The notes under the pieces are model-generated. The model searched no databases. It saw nothing but the letters and a program-made list of their open reading frames with translations, and was not told where the DNA came from. This document shows positions 43,736 through 51,592 of a DNA stretch of 57,504 bases, piece by piece (position 1 is the stretch's first letter; each line of letters begins with the position of its first letter). The position numbers and the translations under genes were made by a program. This stretch comes from Cryomorphaceae bacterium BACL7 MAG-120322-bin74. GTDB lineage: Bacteria > Bacteroidota > Bacteroidia > Flavobacteriales > Schleiferiaceae. The stretch spans positions 1-57,504 of the forward strand of contig LICG01000008.1 in NCBI GenBank assembly GCA_001438205.1. Reading direction: 5' to 3'.

Positions 43736-44398
43736 TTAGTCTTTTTCAATCAAAGAAGGGGTCTTGGCGCGCTGTACCCAAATGATCAGCGCCACGACAA
43801 TCAAGGCCATAGGAGGCAGTAACATCATCCCATTGTTTTTGTACCCTAGATCATATAGCCCCATCCATTCTACAACGGGATAGTCATAAAGCGTTCCATT
43901 CCCTAACAATTCGCGAAAGAAGGCGACAATGATCAAGATGCCCCCATATGCTGCGCCATTGCCTAGTCCATCTAAGAATGATTTCCAAGGTGTATTGCCC
44001 AATGAAAAGGCTTCAATGCGGCCCATGATAATACAGTTGGTAATGATCAAGCCTACAAAAACTGAAAGCTGTTTGGAGACATCATATACATAGGCCTTTA
44101 AAACTTGGTCAACTAAGATGACCAACGAGGCTACCACCACCAATTGCACAATGATTCGGATACGATTGGGTATCATATTGCGCATCAAGGAAGTGATCAC
44201 GTTCGCCAAAGCTGTAACCACTATGACGGAAAGGCCCATCACGATGGCAGGTTTTAACTTGACCGTTATGGCCAAGGCACTACAAATACCCAATACTTGA
44301 ACCGTAATAGGATTGTTCGCGTTCATAGGGTCAATCAAAAGGCTGCGATTCTTTTTTGAGAACAAGCCTTCCTTCTTAGGTTTCATTTCCGCGCTCAT
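43736..44398 (-). CDS. nqrD: Na+-NQR subunit D
   Basis: Membrane subunit of 220 residues, homologous to NqrE in inverted topology. The iron-ligand cysteines lie in VLGICSALAITV and IITNCIIMGRIEAFS. The start at MSAEMKPKKEGLFSKKN overlaps the nqrC stop as ATGA; a longer frame upstream would overlap nqrC without similarity to the family. A cytoplasmic Lys-rich N-terminus is longer than in Vibrio. Confidence 0.97.
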   Translation of the reverse strand: MSAEMKPKKEGLFSKKNRSLLIDPMNANNPITVQVLGICSALAITVKLKPAIVMGLSVIVVTALANVITSLMRNMIPNRIRIIVQLVVVASLVILVDQVLKAYVYDVSKQLSVFVGLIITNCIIMGRIEAFSLGNTPWKSFLDGLGNGAAYGGILIIVAFFRELLGNGTLYDYPVVEWMGLYDLGYKNNGMMLLPPMALIVVALIIWVQRAKTPSLIEKD

Positions 44399-45138
44399 AT
44401 TGAAGCAGTAATTAACGTTGAGTCCAAAGTTTCGGTCATCTCGGGACGTGCACTTTCTGAAGAAATAGATTTGAGATACGCCTTGTAAGGGGCAAGGCAA
44501 TCCGAAATCATGCTCTGGACACCTACTGAGGTAATTGTGCCTCCAGATATTCCATCAACCTGTTGGTCACCTGAAGCATTCCCTTTGCGCACTTCAATCC
44601 CCATATACTGGTCAGTGAACAACACTTTGCCAGGAAATTGGTCTTGGAAAATAGGCGTGGCAATTTCTGCTCCGAGACCTGGGGTTTCTTTTGAGTGTCC
44701 AAATGTGGCGCCAAGGATGGTATTGCCATCTCCTTTCAGGGCAAAAAAGCCCCAGATTGGACCCCAAAGACCTTTACCACGCAAAGGAATCACGTAGAAG
44801 GTTTCATCGCCCACTTCCGCTTTGTACAATGGCACCTCACGGGTAGCAGCTGACATTGCGACGGCTTTTGCCATGTCAATATCAAAGGGAGAAATAGCCG
44901 ATTCAACCACTTGACCATCTTGAATGACCAACTGCTCTTTGATATACAAAGCAAACAATGAATCAGAATTTTCACCCTTAATCCCAATCGACGCCAGGAT
45001 ATCGGATTTCTTTTCTAATTCGACGTTTTTGTCCTGTAAAGGCTTCAATGAGGTAGCTGCTATAGAGAGCAGGGCTGCCACAAGAACAACCATCACCACC
45101 GCGAAGATGTAGGTATACTTATTTGAATTGATATTCAT
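44395..45138 (-). CDS. nqrC: Na+-NQR subunit C
   Basis: Subunit with one N-terminal membrane helix (YIFAVVMVVLVAALLSIAATSL) and a periplasmic domain carrying covalent FMN. The flavinylation motif is DGISGGTITS, where Thr201 should receive FMN from ApbE. The 247-residue length is typical. It is separated from nqrB by four bases. Confidence 0.97.
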   Translation of the reverse strand: MNINSNKYTYIFAVVMVVLVAALLSIAATSLKPLQDKNVELEKKSDILASIGIKGENSDSLFALYIKEQLVIQDGQVVESAISPFDIDMAKAVAMSAATREVPLYKAEVGDETFYVIPLRGKGLWGPIWGFFALKGDGNTILGATFGHSKETPGLGAEIATPIFQDQFPGKVLFTDQYMGIEVRKGNASGDQQVDGISGGTITSVGVQSMISDCLAPYKAYLKSISSESARPEMTETLDSTLITASI

Positions 45139-45142
45139 GATA

Positions 45143-46339
45143 CTAGGCTTTAGCGCGCTTTAAACGCTTTTGAATATTTGCATTTACCACATAATGGTCA
45201 ATTAATGGCGCCATGACATTCATGAAGAGGATGGCCAACATCATTCCTTCTGGGTATGCGGGGTTAAAGACGCGAATCATGATCCCCAAGAATCCTACCA
45301 AGAATCCGTATATCCACTTTCCTCTTTCCGTATGCGCTGCAGAAACAGGATCTGTCGCCATAAAAACGGTAGCAAAAGCCCAACTTCCAAAGACCAAATG
45401 GTAATAGAAGGGGATGCTCATAAACTGCTCTTGAGATTCGGTCAACATATAAGGCGCGGCCCAATTAAAGAGCAAGCCCATCGAAATGGCACCCAAGGTG
45501 GAACCCAGCATAATTTTCCATGAACCAATCCCCGTGGCAATCAAATAGATACCGCCCAGAACAATCAAAAGCGTGCTTGTTTCGCCAATAGAACCGGGTA
45601 TCAAACCCACAAAGGCATCCCAAGCGCTAAAGGAAGTTGTCCCCGTGGTGGCGTATTGCCCTAGAGCAGTTGCCCCAGAGAATCCATCCACCACTTTCTG
45701 ACCGGCTTCAACAGACGTGTTGATCCAAACCTTGTCACCTGACATAAAGGAAGGATAGGCAAAGAAAGCAAAAGCTCGAGCCGTTAAGGCGGGGTTTAGC
45801 AAGTTCATCCCAGTACCACCAAAAACTTCCTTGCCAATTAAGACGGCAAAAATGGTGGAGATAGCCACCATCCATAAAGGCATGTCAATCGGCATGGTCA
45901 TCGGAATCAGCAAACCTGAGACCAAGAAGCCTTCGTTAACCGGATGGCGATTGCGGCCAGCAAAGTAGATCTCTACTCCTAGTCCTGCCATATACGTCAC
46001 GGCAATCATCGGTACAATCTTCCAAGCGCCGAACAGGAAGTTGTCCATGGTAAAGAACTGAGCCCAGCCTGAAGCATTGGCCAATTCATCAATGGCTTTA
46101 AAATGCTGATAACCCCCGTTAAAGATGCCAAAGATCAAGGCAGGCACTAAGGCAAAGATGACCGTCACCATGGTGCGCTTAAGGTCAATAGCATCGCGCA
46201 CATGGGCACCGCTGTGGGCGTTGTGGTCAGGGACAAACATCATCGTCTCCAATGCATTGTGCAAGGGATACAGAGGCTTGAGCTTGCCCGTCGTTACCGC
46301 TGGGCGCGTGGCGTCAAATATATTTTGAAGGAATTTCAT
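45143..46339 (-). CDS. nqrB: Na+-NQR subunit B
   Basis: Ten-helix membrane subunit of 398 residues that carries covalent FMN and riboflavin and forms part of the sodium path. The FMN acceptor is Thr224 in GFSGATALGQ, recognised by ApbE. GRNRHPVNEGFLVSGLLIPMTMP and FMATDPVSAAHTERGKWIYG are conserved family segments. It lies between nqrA and nqrC. Confidence 0.98.
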   Translation of the reverse strand: MKFLQNIFDATRPAVTTGKLKPLYPLHNALETMMFVPDHNAHSGAHVRDAIDLKRTMVTVIFALVPALIFGIFNGGYQHFKAIDELANASGWAQFFTMDNFLFGAWKIVPMIAVTYMAGLGVEIYFAGRNRHPVNEGFLVSGLLIPMTMPIDMPLWMVAISTIFAVLIGKEVFGGTGMNLLNPALTARAFAFFAYPSFMSGDKVWINTSVEAGQKVVDGFSGATALGQYATTGTTSFSAWDAFVGLIPGSIGETSTLLIVLGGIYLIATGIGSWKIMLGSTLGAISMGLLFNWAAPYMLTESQEQFMSIPFYYHLVFGSWAFATVFMATDPVSAAHTERGKWIYGFLVGFLGIMIRVFNPAYPEGMMLAILFMNVMAPLIDHYVVNANIQKRLKRAKA

Positions 46340-46353
46340 CGTCTACGTTCCTA

Positions 46354-47694
46354 TTAATTCATTTCGGTATGGAGAATATCCAAAGCTTCGCGCACCATTT
46401 GTTGCAAAGGCTGCTTGGAGGTACAAATAACCTCACACAGCGCAAAGTCTTCCGGAACTACCTCATAGATCCCAAGGGCTTCCATTTTCTCAAGATCCTT
46501 TGCCCAAACTGATTTGAGTAACTGATTTGGATAGATGTCAAAAGGAAATACCCCGTCATATTGACCCGTTACCACGAAAGCCCGCTCCTCGCCATGCAAT
46601 TTGGTGCTGAGGTCGTAGGTTTTGCCAGGGGTCAACCAACTCATAAAAGTGCGACTGATCGAATATTTCCCGATACCCGGTAATACCCAACCCATAAAGT
46701 CCGTACCGCGACCTTCAGGAATCACACTAATCTGTGAGGCTGATGCGCTGAGGTACCCTTCTGCATCTATGGCCTTACCGGTTAGAACAGAACCTGCAAT
46801 GCATCGATAAACCCCTGCCTTCACTTCCTCTTTGAAGAAGTTGGTAAGGTTCATGCCACCGCGCAGTGTAAAATGACGTGGAGACTTCATGCCGCTACCC
46901 GCTACAGAGACCACGCGGTCAAGGCGATACTCACCTGTGAGAAATAGTTGACCCAGAATGGCCACGTCCTGGGCTTGGATCGCCCATACAACCTCCCCTT
47001 TATTCAAAGGTGATACGGCTGCAATGTGCACTGAAGTATTGCCAGCAGGGTGTTTTCCTTCAAAACGATGAAGGTCGACACCTTGCGCTTGGGTGAGAAC
47101 ATCTGATTTCTCCTCTTTATCCAGACTTAAGACCGTCTTGGGCGCAAGTAGATTAAGCACCTTTAAGCCGGCAGCAAAAGCTTCCTCTCTTCCGGCTAGT
47201 GCCAGTGCAGCAGAGGTTGCAAAGGGGGCTGTCGCCATGGCATTGACAAAAATGGCTTTGGGCGCATCGCTCGGATTAGCCACGCGTCCATAAGGACGCA
47301 TCTCTAATAGATTCCATGCACCTGAGTCCAAAAGGGTTGCTTTCGCTGCTTCCGCATCCTTAGGCAGCCCTGCGCCAAAATTCTTGTACCTGATCACCGC
47401 ATCCGCTTCAATTAATATTTGAAGTAGACGACGCTTTTCTCCACGAACAATAGCCTTCACCTTTCCACTAACGGGAGAAGTGACACGAATGCGGTTTTCT
47501 GCTTTGTCATAAAAGATGGCATCACCGGCTTGCACCGCGTCACCTTCTTTTACCGCAAGCTTAGGCGCTATGCCGATATATTCATCAGGAGAGAGGGCAA
47601 AGGAGGTTCCCAGCGGGAAATCCTCGACCTGAGCAGAGGGTGCGCCTACCATGGGTAGGTTCAAGCCTTTGCGTATGGTATGTGTTTTCGACAT
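46354..47694 (-). CDS. nqrA: Na+-NQR subunit A
   Basis: Peripheral cytoplasmic subunit of 446 residues, linked to ubiquinone binding. It opens with MSKTHTIRKGLNLPMVGAPS and has VKEGDAVQAGDAIFYDK (biotinyl-lipoyl-like region). VTSPVSGKVKAIVRGEKR and RPYGRVANPSDAPKAIFVNAM follow. It is the first gene of the operon. The start is the ATG 36 bases after a TACCTTTG box; the longer frame would extend over the promoter. Confidence 0.97.
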   Translation of the reverse strand: MSKTHTIRKGLNLPMVGAPSAQVEDFPLGTSFALSPDEYIGIAPKLAVKEGDAVQAGDAIFYDKAENRIRVTSPVSGKVKAIVRGEKRRLLQILIEADAVIRYKNFGAGLPKDAEAAKATLLDSGAWNLLEMRPYGRVANPSDAPKAIFVNAMATAPFATSAALALAGREEAFAAGLKVLNLLAPKTVLSLDKEEKSDVLTQAQGVDLHRFEGKHPAGNTSVHIAAVSPLNKGEVVWAIQAQDVAILGQLFLTGEYRLDRVVSVAGSGMKSPRHFTLRGGMNLTNFFKEEVKAGVYRCIAGSVLTGKAIDAEGYLSASASQISVIPEGRGTDFMGWVLPGIGKYSISRTFMSWLTPGKTYDLSTKLHGEERAFVVTGQYDGVFPFDIYPNQLLKSVWAKDLEKMEALGIYEVVPEDFALCEVICTSKQPLQQMVREALDILHTEMN

Positions 47695-47730
47695 GTCCAA
47701 GGATAAAATGGTCTCGAAAAAAATTTGGTG

Positions 47731-47738
47731 CAAAGGTA
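47731..47738 (-). promoter_or_regulatory. TAnnTTTG -7 box, nqr operon
   Basis: TACCTTTG on the minus strand, 36 bases before the nqrA ATG at 47694. It would drive nqrABCDEF and possibly apbE from a conventional leader of about 30 bases. Confidence 0.62.
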
Positions 47739-47782
47739 CAATGCATGACCTCGGCTAAAAAGTTTTTCCGCAACTTTAACGG

Positions 47783-49069
47783 GTGTTAAAACAAATATTT
47801 TCTTGGTTCATGCTATTGGGACTTTCTTACTGTGCGTTTGCGCAAAAGGGAACCCCCGAAATAGCGCTCCACCAAGACTTCCGTTCATTTCAACTTTACC
47901 CGACAGGGGAGCCCCAAAGGCTGGCGGCAATTCCTTTGGGCGAAGCCCATGTCCTGCAATTGGCATTTGACGACCTCAGCGCCAACACACAAGCTTTAAA
48001 CTATACTTGGGTGCATTGCGACCGCAATTGGGCTGCTTCGCCCCTACTGTCTGCCGAATACCTGAATGGATTCATGGAAGGCCAATTAAACCAAGGTAAT
48101 CTCTCTTTTAATACCTACCAAGCCTATAGCCATTTTAGCATGGCCTTGCCTCAAAGCAATTGCATGCCGCGCATTTCCGGGAATTACTACCTGATACTAT
48201 TTGAAAATGATCCCGCCGAGTATCTTGTTAAGTATCCTGTGGTGATCTATGAGAATGCCGCTGGAATTCAGTCCTCCATTCATCAAACCGCACCGATTGA
48301 ATTAAGCCGCACACATCAGGAAGTGGATGCCTTGGCTGATCTCAGTAATTTTTCGGTCCAAAATCCTTTTGAAGATGTCCAATTGAGCATTGTACAAAAC
48401 AGAGATTGGCAGAGCGTTCGGGCATTTCAACCGCGTTATTTGCGCAATGGGCATTATGACTTTGATTACAACAATGGCGAAAATGCCTTTCCAGGAAATA
48501 ACATCTTTCGGTTTGTTGACGCTAAAAATATCCCCGTCCCAACGCTGCGCATACCCCGTTATGACCTTCAAGCATTATGGCATGCCTATGTGGTAAAAGA
48601 AAAGCCCAGAGGGATCGACCCATTTGTCAACCAAGACGATGCACGTGGCGCCTTTGTTCCAAGAAAGCAAAATGCCAATAGCCCCACAGAGGCTGATTAT
48701 GTCGTGCTCGATCTTTTTGTTGAAGACATCGAAAAATCAGGACATCGTCATCTGTACCTCGTCGGAGACTTCAATCAGTATCAACGCAAGGAGGAATACC
48801 AACTCATATTTGACCCTGAAAAAGGGGGTTACACCGCTAATATTCTTGTAAAACAGGGCTATCTCGAGTATCACTTGGCCGAATGGACGGGAGAGGAAGC
48901 GCAATGGGATTACACCTTCACCGAAGGCAATCATTGGAATTGTCCCAATGAATACACGCTTTTTTTATACCTGCGCCAGTGGGGGCAGCGTTATGATCGT
49001 GTGATTGGACACAGCCAGAACATTAGTGATGGGATTTTAGGGTTGAATATCCAAATCACCACTCCATAG
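47783..49069 (+). CDS. T9SS plug-domain protein (DUF5103)
   Basis: Exported protein of 428 residues in the family annotated as type IX secretion system plug protein (DUF5103). It is thought to close the SprA translocon channel on the periplasmic side. The start is GTG, giving MLKQIFSWFMLLGLSYCAFAQ, a clear signal peptide; an ATG at residue 10 is the alternative. Typical segments are YTWVHCDRNW, LSAEYLNGF, SGNYYLILFENDP and VYLVGDFNQY in the C-terminal immunoglobulin-like part (written here as RHLYLVGDFNQ). It is consistent with the T9SS cargo at 27.7-30.8 kb. Only a poor -7-like sequence (CAACTTTA) precedes it. Confidence 0.9.
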   Translation: MLKQIFSWFMLLGLSYCAFAQKGTPEIALHQDFRSFQLYPTGEPQRLAAIPLGEAHVLQLAFDDLSANTQALNYTWVHCDRNWAASPLLSAEYLNGFMEGQLNQGNLSFNTYQAYSHFSMALPQSNCMPRISGNYYLILFENDPAEYLVKYPVVIYENAAGIQSSIHQTAPIELSRTHQEVDALADLSNFSVQNPFEDVQLSIVQNRDWQSVRAFQPRYLRNGHYDFDYNNGENAFPGNNIFRFVDAKNIPVPTLRIPRYDLQALWHAYVVKEKPRGIDPFVNQDDARGAFVPRKQNANSPTEADYVVLDLFVEDIEKSGHRHLYLVGDFNQYQRKEEYQLIFDPEKGGYTANILVKQGYLEYHLAEWTGEEAQWDYTFTEGNHWNCPNEYTLFLYLRQWGQRYDRVIGHSQNISDGILGLNIQITTP

Positions 49070-49074
49070 ACCCC

Positions 49075-49082
49075 TAACTTTG
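49075..49082 (+). promoter_or_regulatory. TAnnTTTG -7 box, tsaC
   Basis: TAACTTTG lies four bases before the GTG start at 49087. The spacing supports both the leaderless transcript and the choice of a GTG start codon. Confidence 0.65.
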
Positions 49083-49086
49083 TGGG

Positions 49087-50028
49087 GTGATTATTCAGGA
49101 TGTAGCTGTTGCACAAGAAGCACTGGAAAAAGGGCAATTAGTCGGACTACCTACGGAGACCGTCTATGGCCTTGCGGCGAACGCATTTGACCCGCTCGCC
49201 GTTGCCCGCATCTTTGAAGCCAAACAAAGGCCTTCGTTTGATCCCTTAATTGTCCACATTGGCCACCTGTCTCAATTGGATGAATTAGCAACAGACCTGC
49301 CTCTTGGGGCCCAACTGTTGGCCAAAACATTCTGGCCTGGTCCCTTAACGCTTGTTTTGCCTCGAACCCAAAAAGTCCCAGATATCGTGACGGCAGGACT
49401 TCCTACGGTAGCTATCCGAATGCCTGCACATCCCTTGGCGCTAAAATTGCTCCAATCCTTGCCTTTTCCTCTTGCGGCGCCAAGTGCCAATCCTTTTGGA
49501 TATGTGTCGCCCACCACCGCGCAACATGTACATGATCAATTAGCAGAGCAAGTTGCGTGTATTCTAGACGGAGGAGCCTGTTCTGTCGGGGTAGAGTCCA
49601 CCATTGTAGGCTTTCCAGATGGACAACCGACTATATTGCGTCTTGGAGGCGTTCCGGTTGAAGCCATAGAATTCACTCTGGGCATACCCAACATCCCAGC
49701 GCAACTCTCCTCTAGTCAGCCACATGCCCCTGGGCAGTTGGTAAGCCATTACGCGCCCAAAAGGAGAATCGGTATCCTCGCGCATGGCTCAAAGCCAGCA
49801 CATATAGCATCTTCTGAATGGATCCCATTTTTTTCAGATGCTGCATATTCAATGCAAAGCTTAAGCCTTGATGGCAGCATTGAATCAGCTGCTGCACGCT
49901 TATTTTCGGTGCTCCGCAGATTAGATGATGATCCGAAGGGGCCCATCATGTGGATAGAAGCCGCGCCTGATAAAGGCTTAGGGCGGGCGATTAATGACCG
50001 CCTTCAGCGGGCCGCACACCGCGCCTAA
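49087..50028 (+). CDS. tsaC: L-threonylcarbamoyladenylate synthase (Sua5/TsaC)
   Basis: Makes threonylcarbamoyl-AMP for the universal t6A37 modification of tRNAs reading ANN codons. The 313-residue length indicates the two-domain Sua5 form with a C-terminal Rossmann-like domain. The YrdC domain has [30 protein letters not shown] and [19 protein letters not shown]. The start is GTG at 49087, four bases after a TAACTTTG box. The last 38 bases overlap lptB on the opposite strand. Confidence 0.95.
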   Translation: MIIQDVAVAQEALEKGQLVGLPTETVYGLAANAFDPLAVARIFEAKQRPSFDPLIVHIGHLSQLDELATDLPLGAQLLAKTFWPGPLTLVLPRTQKVPDIVTAGLPTVAIRMPAHPLALKLLQSLPFPLAAPSANPFGYVSPTTAQHVHDQLAEQVACILDGGACSVGVESTIVGFPDGQPTILRLGGVPVEAIEFTLGIPNIPAQLSSSQPHAPGQLVSHYAPKRRIGILAHGSKPAHIASSEWIPFFSDAAYSMQSLSLDGSIESAAARLFSVLRRLDDDPKGPIMWIEAAPDKGLGRAINDRLQRAAHRA

Positions 50029-50743
50029 GTTCAAAATTCTGACCGAGGTATACACGGCGAACGACAGGATCTGCAGCCAATTCTTCTGCGGTGCCACTTT
50101 TTAAGATTTTACCCTCAAACATCAAATACGTACGATCCGTAATGGCCAATGTTTCTTGCACATTATGGTCTGTGATCAACACCCCAATATTGCGGTGCAC
50201 CAGTTTGGCCACGATGGACTGAATATCCTCCACGGCAATAGGGTCGACCCCTGCAAAAGGTTCATCCAAGAGAATAAAATGTGGATCAGAGGCCAACGCT
50301 CGTGCGATTTCGGTTCGTCGGCGTTCACCCCCTGAAAGTAAATCCCCGCGATTGCTTCGGATTTTCTCTAATCCGAACTCCTCTAGAAGGGATTGCGTCT
50401 GCAACTGGATGTCTTTTTTTGAAAACCCACGCCACTCCAAAACAGCGGCAATGTTGTCCTCCACCGTCATCTTTCGGAAGACAGAAGCCTCTTGCGCCAA
50501 GTAGCCGATGCCTTTTTGGGCACGCTTATACATGGGCATTCGGGTAATGTCCTCCCCATCTAATAAAACCTGGCCGGCATCGGGCTTGACCATGCCGACA
50601 ACCGTATAGAATGACGTTGTTTTTCCCGCGCCATTGGGACCTAGAAGACCCACAATTTCACCTTGCTCCACATGGAAGCTAACATGGTCCACCACTTTAC
50701 GGCGGCGATACTCTTTTACGATGCCTTGGACTTCTAACCTCAT
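49991..50743 (-). CDS. lptB: LPS export ABC transporter ATPase
   Basis: Cytoplasmic ATPase of the LptBFG complex, which extracts lipopolysaccharide from the inner membrane. The 250-residue product has Walker [21 protein letters not shown]-loop in [17 protein letters not shown], signature [16 protein letters not shown], Walker [17 protein letters not shown] and the switch histidine in [10 protein letters not shown]. Its ATG overlaps the tatC stop as ATGA. It converges with tsaC and overlaps it by 38 bases. Confidence 0.95.
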   Translation of the reverse strand: MRLEVQGIVKEYRRRKVVDHVSFHVEQGEIVGLLGPNGAGKTTSFYTVVGMVKPDAGQVLLDGEDITRMPMYKRAQKGIGYLAQEASVFRKMTVEDNIAAVLEWRGFSKKDIQLQTQSLLEEFGLEKIRSNRGDLLSGGERRRTEIARALASDPHFILLDEPFAGVDPIAVEDIQSIVAKLVHRNIGVLITDHNVQETLAITDRTYLMFEGKILKSGTAEELAADPVVRRVYLGQNFELRRGVRPAEGGH

Positions 50744-51534
50744 GCGGTTTGGGGTTGTGCCGCCTTACTTACCCATATACTCGCCTCATACAAGAAGGCT
50801 ACGGGTACCGTGACAATGATTTGAGAAAAAACGTCGGGCGGGGTAATGATAGCGGCCAAGGCGAGAATCCCAATCCACGAATGGCGGCGGTACATACGCA
50901 TGCCTTGCGGCGTCACAATACCCAAACGACTGAGAAAGTATACCACGACGGGAAGTTGAAAAAGCACACCACAAGCCAAGATAATACTAGCGACTGTAGA
51001 GAGATACGAACCCATTTCTATCAAATTGATGATCTCCTCTGAAACGACATAATTTGCTAAAAATTGTATGCTCAATGGCGTGATAATGTAGTAGCCAAAA
51101 GTAGCCCCCATAAAAAACAACATGGATGAAATACCAATAAAGGCGACCGATTTTTTTCGCTCAGCCTCAGTAAGACCTGGGGCGATGAAAAGCCACACTT
51201 CACGCAAAACAAAAGGAATCGCGATCACAAGGCCCGCCATTAAGGATAATCCTATGTGCATAGAGAATTGTCCCGCCATGTTGCTGTTCAGCAAGTCTAG
51301 ACGGAGTTCGTGTACACACAAGCCCTCATTTCCTATCCAATTCCCAAGATCGCAAAGCCAACGATACGTAATGAAGTCCAAGGACTTAGGAGCTAAAAGG
51401 ATCTGATCAAAGAGCACCTCCCGAAAAGCAAAGGCAATACTTGCCCCAAGCAAGACAGCCAGACTTGCCCGCATCAAATGCTTGCGCAATGCACCCAGGT
51501 GCTCAAGAAAAGTCATAGAATCCGTTGCCGACAT
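50740..51534 (-). CDS. tatC: Twin-arginine translocase subunit TatC
   Basis: Six-helix inner-membrane receptor of the Tat pathway, 264 residues. The N-terminal [23 protein letters not shown] contains the conserved FLEHLxxLRxHL element. The periplasmic loop and helix [22 protein letters not shown], with the conserved F-x-x-P-G-L, follow. The start at [13 protein letters not shown] is supported by a TACTTTTG box six bases upstream. tatA and tatB are not in the window. It is coupled to lptB, which may simply be an envelope-biogenesis pairing. Confidence 0.95.
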   Translation of the reverse strand: MSATDSMTFLEHLGALRKHLMRASLAVLLGASIAFAFREVLFDQILLAPKSLDFITYRWLCDLGNWIGNEGLCVHELRLDLLNSNMAGQFSMHIGLSLMAGLVIAIPFVLREVWLFIAPGLTEAERKKSVAFIGISSMLFFMGATFGYYIITPLSIQFLANYVVSEEIINLIEMGSYLSTVASIILACGVLFQLPVVVYFLSRLGIVTPQGMRMYRRHSWIGILALAAIITPPDVFSQIIVTVPVAFLYEASIWVSKAAQPQTA

Positions 51535-51540
51535 GATGCG

Positions 51541-51548
51541 CAAAAGTA
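51541..51548 (-). promoter_or_regulatory. TAnnTTTG -7 box, tatC-lptB
   Basis: TACTTTTG on the minus strand lies six bases before the tatC ATG at 51534. It decides the start against a longer upstream frame. Confidence 0.62.
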
Positions 51549-51592
51549 CTTTATTCCTTAACTTCAAGACTTGTACCTCCAAATTGTTTCCT

